A stretch of DNA of 64,000 nucleotides from Euryodendron excelsum (taxonomy: Eukaryota; Streptophyta; Magnoliopsida; Ericales; Pentaphylacaceae), in NCBI GenBank assembly GCA_033060915.1, contig CM065377.1, forward strand, positions 35,338,683-35,402,682, written 5' to 3'. Below are positions 55,212-64,000 of the stretch, in pieces. The notes below the pieces were generated by a model, which searched no databases, had not been told where the DNA came from, and saw only the letters and a list, made by a program, of their open reading frames with translations. Both the position numbers and the translations under genes were made by a program. The stretch's first letter is position 1, and each line of letters opens with the position of its first letter.

Positions 55212-57958
55212 GTCCCTAGTGGAGTCGCCAGTTATCGCGCCCAGATTTTTCGCACTCGAGGAATACACACACAAGCGGAAAAAAATACTGTACTCTCTTG
55301 TTAGAACTCACCCTCCTAGAAGAATGAGTGCGACCAAGTTTGAATTGAAACTAAATTTGGATAAAGGGCTTCTGGAAAAAGTTTGAAGTCGCCACCTAAC
55401 TTGATTAAGGTGAGTTAGGTCACCTAAAAACTAAGTATGATTCGAAAACAACACTTAGGGGTTTAGAAAACGATTTTGAAAATATCTCTTCGAGAGAGGG
55501 TTTTTAGGAAAACAGGTTGTTTGGCAACCTTTAGAAAATATTAAGCCCTTTTTTGAAAAATAAACTCCATTTGGTTTTTCAAAAACAATGATCTAGGTTC
55601 GAAAGTTGGTTACGTGTAGGGAAGACGCACGAAGCCATCACCCTACCCCGCCCTTGCGGTACCTACATATTTATTTACTCTAAATTCACCTATGAGAGTC
55701 TTCAACTAACTAATGTTCGATCCTATCCACTTTGAAAAAGAATGTTTTAAAAAAAGACATGATGCAGATATGCAACTGCAAGAAAAGAAAGTTGAAAAAT
55801 AGATTTGGAAAGAGATTTGAAAAGAACTTGATTTGATTTGAAAGAAAGATTTGGAAATAGAAATTTGAAAATAGAATTTTAGAATTGGAAGCTTGGAAGA
55901 GATTAGGAAATTGGAGATTTGGAAAGATTTTGTGGAAATAGAAACTTGAAAAATGTTGTGGAATTGAAAATTTGAAAAAGGTTGTGGAATTTGAGACTTG
56001 AAAAAGGTTGTGACCCCACCCATGGGGGTTGCCTACTTATCCTTGTGGAGGAATTAGGTCAGTCGTAGTTCGGACAAGAGTTCAATTGAAAATAGAAGGT
56101 ATGATTGGAAAAAAGATTTGATTTGAACTTAGAATAGAATATTGAAATTTGGATTTGGAAACATAGAACTTAGAAAAACAATTTGGACTTGACTTGGAAA
56201 GATTTTTAAAAAGAATTCACTCAAATATTGGACTTGAAAGATTAGGGAAGTTGGAATTTAGAAAAGTTTCGATTTAGGAAATTTTCAAAATAGGAAAGTT
56301 TCATTTTAGGAAGGTTTGGAAATTGGAAAGTTTTGAATTTGGAATGTTTTGAAATAAGGATGTTTTGAAAGTAAGAAAGTTTTAGATTTGGAAAGATATT
56401 GAAGTTTAGGAAAGTTTAGAATTTAAGAAAGATGTGGGTTTAGAAAGTCTTAACTTAAGAAAGTTTCGAATTTAGAAAGATTTGGAATTTAGAAAGATTT
56501 GAAATTTAGAAAGTTTAAGATTTAGAAAGTTTTAGAATTTGAATTTTAGAAAATCTTGAAATTAGGAAAGGTTTGAGTTTAGGGGAGATTTGAAAACTTA
56601 GATTTGGAAAGTTAAGATTTGAAAAGGGGTAGAATTAGGAAAGGGTTGAATTAGGAAAGATGTGGAAGTTGAGTTTTAAAATTTGGAAAAGATTTTTATG
56701 CTCAAGTTTTGGAAACTTAAGATTTAGAAAAGTAGATGATTAGGAAGGATTTGAATTAAGAAAGATTTAGACTATGAAGGGTTAAGATTCCTATTTCCTA
56801 AAACAAGGAATTGGATGTTGTTTCTAAAAGAGAAGGTTCGATTTTGTTTCCAAAAACGAAGGATTGGATCTAGTTTTCTAAACAGGAGATTGGATTTGGT
56901 GACCTAAAGGGAAGATTCGATTTGGCATGGATTTGGGAAAGGAAGTTTTAGAAACCCTAAATTTGGAAGGCTATAGTTTTGACGTAGAAAAGAGGTTATT
57001 TGGAAATATGTATAGTTTTGATGTAGAAAAGGAGGTTTTGGAAACCTAGATTTTAAGGCAAGTTCGAAAACCATGTTTTTGGAAAGAAAACTAAGGTTTC
57101 CTAATTATAAGTTCTAGGGTTTGACTTGGACTCTAAGGAAAGAGTTTTTGGAAAGGAGTTTTAAAATGGGAGTTTTTCTAGGAAGGAGACCTAGGGAGCA
57201 TTTTTAGAAAGTGGATTTTGAAGAGAGCGTTTTGGGAAAGAGTTTTTAAAAAAAGAGTTTTGAAAAATAGATTTTTGGAGGAAGTTTTTAGAAAAAAATT
57301 TTGGAAAGAAATTTAAAGAGAGTTTATGGAAAGCATGTTGGAAAAGAGATTTTTAGGAAGAGATTTTTGAGAAGAGATTTTGGAATGTATATAAAATATC
57401 TCGCTTTCCTAAAGCGATTCTAACCATAAGAGGGCTAGAACCACTTTAGGATAGTGGTTTTGAAAATAACAAGATTTAAAAATATGGACCATGAAAGTCA
57501 CTTTAAATGTAACACTTTCCTAAAGCAACCCTAGCCATAGAAAGGCTAGAATCACCCTAGAAAAGTGATTTTGAAAACAAATTTTGGAAAAGAAGATTTT
57601 GATGCAATTTTGAAACAATGTTAATGCAAGTTTCGAAAACGAGTTTGAAAACGATTTTGGAGAGATGCAAGATCATGATATGCACAATCCAAATTTGGGG
57701 TCGTGAGCATACAAAGTTAAGGCTTCACCACATAATCAAGGGGGCCGAACCCACGTGATTTCCAGTTAGACTAAAAGAAAGCCCTCGACACGGTGACTCT
57801 CCAATGGCCTAATCCTACACATGGACAGGGAATCCCCTTGTTTCAAGCATGCAAAGAAAGGGGGGAAGAAGATGGGGGATTAAAATAGAAGAAAACTTAA
57901 GTGGGTTAGAAGAGAGAAGAGAGAGGGGGAAGTGCAGAAACTTAAAGAGAAAGCCTAC
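55014..57958 (-). other. Candidate leader intron of M2 (U5 plus PBS)
   Basis: Donor ATATG then GTAGGCTTTC at 57958 (minus), branch point TACTAAC, acceptor at 55014, about 2.9 kb. The donor GGTAGGCTTTC also occurs in S2 and the M1 3' LTR, and a related donor in S3. The acceptor is conserved in M1 (29071) and P1 (36652). Splicing is inferred from consensus and conservation only. Confidence 0.4.
55212..55232 (-). other. M2 primer-binding site
   Basis: AC then TGGCGACTCCACTAGGGAC on the minus strand, directly after the 5' LTR. Best-preserved PBS of the family; consistent with a tRNA-Arg primer as I recall for Ogre-like elements. Confidence 0.82.
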
Positions 57959-58279
57959 CATATGTCTTGTTTATTTCGCTTGGCTTTGCGTGCCTTGCTT
58001 TTCTTTGGTCTTCGCTTCACTTGAGTCTTTGAGGGCTTGTCGTTGATCTTCAAAGCTTGTAGTTGCAGCAATCAAAGTCTTCAATGGAGAGTTGGAGGCT
58101 AGTGTATAAGTGTATAAGAGTGTGTATGAGTGTATAGGAGGCTAGGGTTTGGTGTACGGTGGCTAGGGTTTGGAAAACCTAGAGAAGCTTGGGTTGAGGG
58201 AGACTACGAGCTCTGTATATCAAATATTAGAATTTTCAGACTAAGTTTGCGGACCTCTTTCACGCTGGAAGAGCTTTTG

Positions 58280-58287
58280 TATTTATA
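58280..58287 (-). promoter_or_regulatory. TATA box of the M2 5' LTR
   Basis: TATAAATA on the minus strand, downstream (in sense) of the palindromes at 58300-58365. Confidence 0.8.
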
Positions 58288-59577
58288 GACATGAGATAGA
58301 CCTGGCGCCTATTGTAGTGGCGCCAGGCCATTTTATGGCTTGGCGCCACTACTAGTGGCTCCAGAAAGTTAGGAAAGTTTATTAAGTTAGCAAGCAGCAT
58401 ATCTTTGACAGATTTGGGGGCCTGTACTAGTGACTATCATGCAATTTTTAGCCTAGCTTTACTAGAAGTGACTCCGGAAAGTCCGGGAAGGATTTAAGGG
58501 ACTGGGATTAGCCCGAAAGGCTGGAAAAAGGGTAGGAACACTTAGAACAGTGTCTTGGAGGTATTTGACTTGAAAAAGATAGGATGTGTTGGAAGGGTTG
58601 ACCGGGCCATTTGGGGCAAAACAGTCAACCGGGCCGGAAAGCTGCTGAGATGGACTCAGAATGTCTCGGAAGAGGATTCAATATTTGGAAACATTATTCA
58701 GAATGTTCCCAAAGTTTGCTGGTTTGATACCTAGAGCCAGTGTGATCGAAAAAGGTGACCGGCCCACTAGGGGCAAAATGGTCATTTTGCACCTAGTTCG
58801 CCGGAGCTGACTCGGAATGATCTGAAAAGATAGAAGAAAGCTGGGAATACTATAAAAAGTACTCTCGGGAGGTTATTGGTTTGATACCTAGAGCCGGTGT
58901 GGTCCCTGGGGCGTTCGGATGCCTAGGGGCAAAATGGTCATCTTGACCGAAAAGTCTCAAAATTAGCCCGAAACGGATGGGAGGGCACTTAATCATACCG
59001 GATCATCTCTTGGATGATCTTAGAAGGGTGGACTTACCGTTTTGAGGACTTAGGTGTGTTCTCGAGAAACATGCCAAAAAATGGCCCTAGGGGCAGTTTG
59101 GTCATTTTTCACCGGAGTGGGCTAGCAGGCACTGGTGTTGACCTGGGTTTTGAGTGTTTCCGCCACTCTGATGGTAGTCCCATGATACAAGGGTTTGTTG
59201 GCAATTCCCTATATCGACCTGTTTGTGAGTATTTTTGTTACTTTGACGGTTGCGATGTTTATGAGTATTTCCGTTACTCTGATGGTTCGCGATCATTCCC
59301 GAGACTACCTGATCTCGAGAAGCTGCTAAAGGGACTTAGCGCCTGAGAATCAACTTTCTCAAAAGGTGTGTCTAAACGAATATATCTGCATTGGCGGGCT
59401 AGCAGGCGCCAAAGGTGGACCGTTCTACCATCTAGGGGACTTGGGATCTCGTCCTGGTCTACAGGTTTAAAGAGACTTACCGTTCCGAAGAGATTTTCTT
59501 TGAAAAATGTGCCAGATTGGATAGGATTACCGTCTCGACGAATCAACTGTCTCGAGAGAGGGATTGGAATTGGAATT

Positions 59578-59815
59578 GGAAAGGGGGCTTACCATCTTCG
59601 GAAAGATGTGCCTGTTTTGGAATTGGAAAGGGGACTTACCGTCTTCGGAAAGACGTGCCTAATAGAATTTGGAAAAGGGGACTTACCCTCTTCGGAAAGA
59701 CGTGCCTAATAGAATTTGGAAAAGGGGACTTGCCCTCTTCGGAAAGACGTGCCTGTTTTGGATTTGGAAAGGGGACTTACCGTCTTCGAAAAGACACGCC
59801 TGTTGGAATTGGAAA
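59578..59815 (-). repeat. Tandem units of about 48 bp, five copies, in M2 5' LTR U3
   Basis: Same unit as 47098-47290 but with one extra copy; two units read CCCTCTTCGG instead of CCGTCTTCGG. Confidence 0.88.
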
Positions 59816-60003
59816 GGATGATGCCCTAGGGGCATTTTGGTCATTTTGCCTCTGTTTGGGCCTAGTGGGCCTGCGAAGCGATGAATAAACGGGATTAGAT
59901 TTAGAGAATTGGTTTCGATTGGAATACGTCTATATTGACTTGAGTGCAAGTCTTGACAGATCATAGACTGTCGAGCGGTCAAAAATAGGGTACTTACACT
60001 TAG

Positions 60004-60762
60004 CTTGTATCCAGACAGAAGCCTACCATAACCTCTTAAAGAATAACATCCTGAAGCCCATATCAGCCGGTCCATTGCCAAGCCCTTTACCTCAAACCTT
60101 TAATGGCGCCCTCACTTGCGAGTATCATTCGAGAAGAACAAGGGCATGACATTGAAAGCTATTTCTCCCTCAAGCACAAGATTCAAGACCTGATAGACAA
60201 CAAAACCATTGACATACAACTGGTGAACCCGACTCCTGCTTCCAATGTAACTATAAATCCCCTGTTGGACCACACTGTCAACTTGATACTAGAGGAAATA
60301 GAAGAGGAGGGTGAATTGGATGTGATCGTGATCAAAAACTATGTTAGGGATTGGGAGACTGATGAAGAGAGCGATTGGGAGGAAGAACTCTCGCCATGCC
60401 CGATCTATCTCTATAATCCCAATGAAGTACATGATCCTTTGGATTGGCTAGTTGAATAGTTCGAACCCATAGAGGGGGTCTTTGCTAAATATATGATCAT
60501 TGATGGTTGGGGTGATGAGTTTTCGTACCCTAAGTAGGCTGCAGCTGACTGCCACTTGTTAGAATACCCTTGGCATGTGACTGAATTCAACTTTGATGAC
60601 ATGGGCTGGGGACTTCAAGAGCCAAAAGTCCTAACAGAACCATTCGAATTGGATGGAGGCGAGCTAGCCAACCTATTTATGGAAGAAATTGAGGAGGCAA
60701 TGGAGGACAATGGGGAGATCAATGAAGCTGACAACTACACGATTACTGTCAACACACCTCAA
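60004..60762 (+). pseudogene. P1 gag, C-terminal region
   Basis: Continuation of 42258-42667 after M2. It reads ACIQTEAYHNLLKNNILKPI, then CEYHS and, after a frameshift, GHDIESYFSLKHKIQDLIDN (the last expected C of the zinc knuckle is Y), then NVTINPLLDHTVNLILEEIE, RDWETDEESDWEEE and IYLYNPNEVHDPLDW. Stops near 60457 and 60535 precede an acidic tail FMEEIEEAMEDNGEINEADN. Broken by LTR X at 60763. Confidence 0.8.
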
Positions 60763-63700
60763 TGTCGTGCCCAGATTTTTCGCACTAAAAAAAGACAAGT
60801 GAGAAAAACACAGTGCTTTCTCGTCAGAACTCATTCTCCTAGAAGGACTAGTGCTACTAAGTTTAAATTGAAAGTTGATTTTGATTAAGGCTTTCAGAAA
60901 AAGGTTTGGAGTCGCCACCTAACTTGATTAAGTTGAGTTAGGTCACCTAAAACTAAACACAATTCGAAGATTACACTTAGGGTTTTTTGAAAAAGGTTAT
61001 TGAAAATGCTTCCTCAAGATAGTGTTTTTAAGACAACAGGTTATTTGGCAACTTTTGAAAAAATGTAATCCCTTTTTGAAAACAACTCCATTTTGGTCTT
61101 CAAAAACAATGATCTGGGTTCGGAGGTTGGTTACGTGTAGGGAATACGCACTAAGCCATCACCCTACCCTGCCCTTGTAGTACCTACATGTCTATTCACC
61201 CTAGGTTCACTCATTTGGACTCTTTGATTAATAAATATCCAAAACTATCCACTTTTGAAAAGAACTTTTAGAAAGAAGTTGACATGATGCATGATATGTA
61301 AATGCAAGGAAAGACTTTGATTTTGAAAATAGACTTGACAAGAAGATTTGATTTTGAAATAGATTTAAAAAGACAGACTTGATTTTTGAAAGAAAGTTTT
61401 AGAAATTTGAAATAGATCATGGAATTGGAAGCTTGAAATGGTTATAGAATTAGAAACTTAGAAAAAGTTATGACCGCACTTATGAGGGTTGCCTACGTAT
61501 CCCTTTTAGGGAATCAAGTCAGTCATAGTTCAAACAAGAGTCTGATTGAAAATAAAAAATTTTGATTGAAAAAAGAGTTTGATTTGAAACTTAGAATGGA
61601 AGATTAGAATTGAGATTGAACTTAGACCTAGAATTGAACTTGAAAGAGAATTTGACCCTTGAAAGAGAACTTGGACTAGATTCGGAAAGGGAGAGATTTG
61701 AAAACATTTTGAAATTTAAAATTAGAAAACTAACTTGGTTTAGAAAAGAGTTTTAGAAAAGAGTGGAAGCTTCCTAACTTTAGGTTTAGGATTGAACTAA
61801 GATTTAGGCCTCATAGGGTTTAGGTTACCTAAGATTAGAACATGTAGTTGAATTGGAAATAATTTGATTTAAGAAGTTTGATTTAGGAGAGGCTCAAATT
61901 AGGAAAGTTGGATTTAAGGAAGACTCGAAAAGAGAATTGACTTGATTTGAAAACATTTAACTTGGAATGGATTTAGAAAAGCTAAGGTTTAGAAAAAATT
62001 GTACTTTGGAAAGCTTAGGAAAGTTCCATTTTAGTAAAGTGCCAAATTAAGAAAGTTTCACTTAGGAAAGTTTTGATTTTAGTAAGTTTCAACTTAGGAA
62101 TGTTTTGAATTTAGAAAACTTTGAAATTGAGAAAGTTTTGGTTTTCAAAAGATTTCAATCTAAGAAAGATTTGGAATTTGGAAAGTTTGATTTAAGAAAG
62201 ATTTAAAAAGTTTAGAAATTAGGAAAGGTTGGAAAGTTTAAAATTTGGAAAGGTTTGACATTAGGAAAGTTTAGAATTTAGGAAAGGATTGAATTAAGAA
62301 AGATTTGATTTCTATTTCCAAAAAGAGACGATTTGATTTTGTTTAAAAAAACGGAGTATTGGATTTTGTTTTCTAAGTTGGAAGACTAGATTTGAGATGG
62401 AATCTGAAAGAGTGAGATTTGGAAAACTTGAATTTAGAAAATATGATTTGACATGAAAAAGAGGTTTAGGAAACCTAAGAGTTCGATGTAGAAAAATAGA
62501 ATTTTGAAAAGCTATGATTGGATATGGAAAAGGAAAGTAAAAATTAGGGTTTCCTAATCATTGCTCTAGGGCTTGACTTGGACTCCAAGAAAAAGAGATT
62601 TTTGGAAAGTAAATCTTTTGAAAGGAGTTTCTAGGAAGGAAACTTAAATATTGTTTTTTAGAAAGTAGAATTTTGAAGAGAGTTTTTAGAAAGGAGTTTG
62701 AAAAGAATTTTTAGAAAGTAGATCAAAAAATAGAGATTTTTAGAAAGTAAGTTTAAAAAGAGATTTTTGGAGGGGATTTAAAAAGAGGTTTTGGAAAGGA
62801 GATTTTCAAAAAGTGATTTGGAAAGAGAATGGAATATGGACTTTTACAAGTCTCTAAAAATATCTCACTTTCCTAAAACGACTCTAACCATAAGAAAATT
62901 AGAACCTTTCTAGGATTGTGATTTTGAAAATAACGAAGTTTTGAAAATATGGACCATATTGGTCCCATTAAATAGAACACTTTCCTAAAGCAACTCTAAC
63001 TATGAAAGGCTAAAATCACCTTAAGATTGTGATTTTGACAAAAAGAATTTTAGGGTTTACACCTAAAACTTATGTAACACTTTCCTAAACCAAGCCTAAC
63101 CATGAAGTGGCTAGAATCATCTTAATATTGTGATTTTTTAAAACAAGTTTGGAAAAAGAAGATTTTAATGCAAGTTTTGAAAGAGATTTTGATTCAAGTT
63201 ATTGAAACCAAGTGTAGAAAACGATTTTGAAAAGATGTATGAGTATGATATGCACAATGCAAGTATGGTCGTGAACATACACAGTTTAGGCTTCACCACA
63301 TAATGAAGGGGACCGAATCCACTTAGTCTAAGGTCTAATTAGAGGAAAGCCCTTGACACGGTGAATTTCAACCATTCTTCCTAAACATGAACAAGGAAAA
63401 CCCTTGTTTCAAGCATGCAAGAAAGGCGGAGAAGAAGATAGGGGATTAAAATAGAAGAAAACTCAAGTGGGTTAGAAGAGAGAAGAGAGAGGAGGAAATT
63501 GCATAAACGTAAATAGAAAACTAACCTTGTGTCTTCTTTGATTTGCTTGCCTTACTAGCTTTACTTCGTGTTGATCTTCTAGAGCTTCAAGACGGTAGCA
63601 CCTTGAGTCTTCAATGGTTGGCTTGGAGGCTCGTATAGGCGCGTATTGAGTGTATGTATGCTAGGGTTATGGTGTATAGGGGCTATAGTTTGAAGAAGCC

Positions 63701-64000
63701 TAAGAAAGCTAGGGTTTGGAGAGAGTTCGAGGGCTATATATCGAGAGAGAGAGTTTCTAAAGTTAGATTACTGGCCTTTCCCACACAAGGAGGGGGCTCT
63801 GTAATTATAGACAAAAAATTGACCTAGGGCCTGTTGCAGTGGCGCCAGGCTTAAAATCCCATTCGCGCCATTAGTAATAACGCCAGGCTATTTTTTGGCT
63901 TGGCACCACTACTAGGGGCACCAGCCACTTAGGAAATATTTTAGGCAGCAAGAAATGTATCTTTGACCTTTGATACGCAAGGCAGAAGATTTGGGCGCCT
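60763..64000 (-). mobile_element. LTR X of the same family, running off the window
   Basis: The plus strand starts TGTCGTGCCCAGATTTTTCG at 60763, preceded by ctcaa (the expected TSD; its partner lies outside). AG-rich block 61250-62850, conserved block near 63290-63310, decayed TATA (TATAATTA, 63802-63809 minus), palindromes 63835-63930. Whether it is a solo LTR or the 3' LTR of a complete element cannot be told. Confidence 0.9.

Larger units (their letters stand above)
42668..59998 (-). mobile_element. M2: complete non-autonomous long-LTR retrotransposon with antisense PMD frame
   Basis: 17.3 kb, TSD cttag (42663-42667, 59999-60003), exact. In transcription order: 5' LTR 55233-59998, PBS 55212-55232, leader, gag-like frames (53788-52507), non-coding stretch, an opposite-strand PMD frame (48837-50662), PPT 47470-47484, 3' LTR 42668-47469. 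No pol is visible. Inserted in the P1 gag remnant. The two LTRs are clearly similar but carry many substitutions and a tandem-repeat copy difference. Confidence 0.95.
55233..59998 (-). repeat. M2 5' LTR
   Basis: 4766 bp. The plus strand runs TATCGCGCCC (55233; TG changed to TA) to GGGTACTTACA (59998). AG-rich block 55800-57400, conserved CACATAATCAAGGGGGCCGA at about 57729, TATA 58280-58287 (minus), palindromes 58300-58365, U3 repeats 58600-58940, tandem 48-bp units 59578-59815. Confidence 0.94.

Noticed and set aside
59578..59815. Regularly spaced repeats resembling a CRISPR array
   Set aside because: Head-to-tail tandem repeats without unique spacers, inside a plant LTR.
59368..59888. Lys/Gly-rich repeated frames (also 46886-47359) that look like a repetitive protein
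   Set aside because: They are the 48-bp tandem DNA units of U3 read in frame; unit number differs between paired LTRs and no start or domain supports coding.

Overview
This window is plant nuclear DNA made entirely of retrotransposons; I see no host gene, tRNA or rRNA. The evidence for a flowering plant with a large, repeat-rich genome is an Athila-type Ty3/gypsy element, long-LTR elements with Tat/Ogre-like Gag, a plant mobile domain (PMD) reading frame, plant-style TATA boxes (TATAAATA) and strong C-to-T decay. The species cannot be told from the sequence.

The layout is a nest of insertions, nearly all bounded by 5-bp target-site duplications (TSDs) that I could read. The outermost element, P1 (plus strand), starts left of the window. 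Its 5' LTR is 1-848 plus 33667-36415, followed by a primer-binding site, a leader (36437-37475) and Gag remnants (42258-42667 and 60004-60762). Four insertions break it: M1 (849-33661, minus, TSD accct), solo LTR S2 (37476-42252, plus, TSD ccaag), M2 (42668-59998, minus, TSD cttag) and LTR X (60763 to beyond the window end, minus). M1 is itself broken by solo LTR S1 (8674-13564, plus, TSD gacga/aacga) inside its gag and by T1 (14276-28135, minus, TSD aatgg/catgg) inside its leader. T1 is the only element with pol (protease, RT, RNase H, integrase). Its RT is split by solo LTR S3 (19726-24034, minus, TSD cttta).

P1, M1, M2, S1, S2, S3 and X are one LTR superfamily. Where complete, the LTRs are 4.3-4.9 kb (M1's 3' copy is 3.5 kb), begin TGTAAGCACCCC and end GGCGCGACA on the sense strand, with a TATA box about 1.8 kb in. 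That leaves an R-U5 of about 3 kb dominated by degenerate TTTCCTAA-type repeats with short conserved islands. The PBS core TGGCGACTCCACT follows 2 nt after the LTR. P1 (as far as visible), M1 and M2 carry gag but no pol, so they look non-autonomous and would depend on proteins supplied in trans.

The most unusual part is M2. Between gag and the 3' LTR it carries, on the opposite strand (48837-50662), a decayed reading frame with a plant mobile domain, a 90-bp GT-AG intron and an acidic last exon. Other points are a candidate leader intron that would remove U5 and the PBS, two conserved hairpins at the end of U5, repeated palindromes beside the TATA box and again upstream of the PMD frame, and 48-bp tandem units carrying consensus-like splice-donor sequences.
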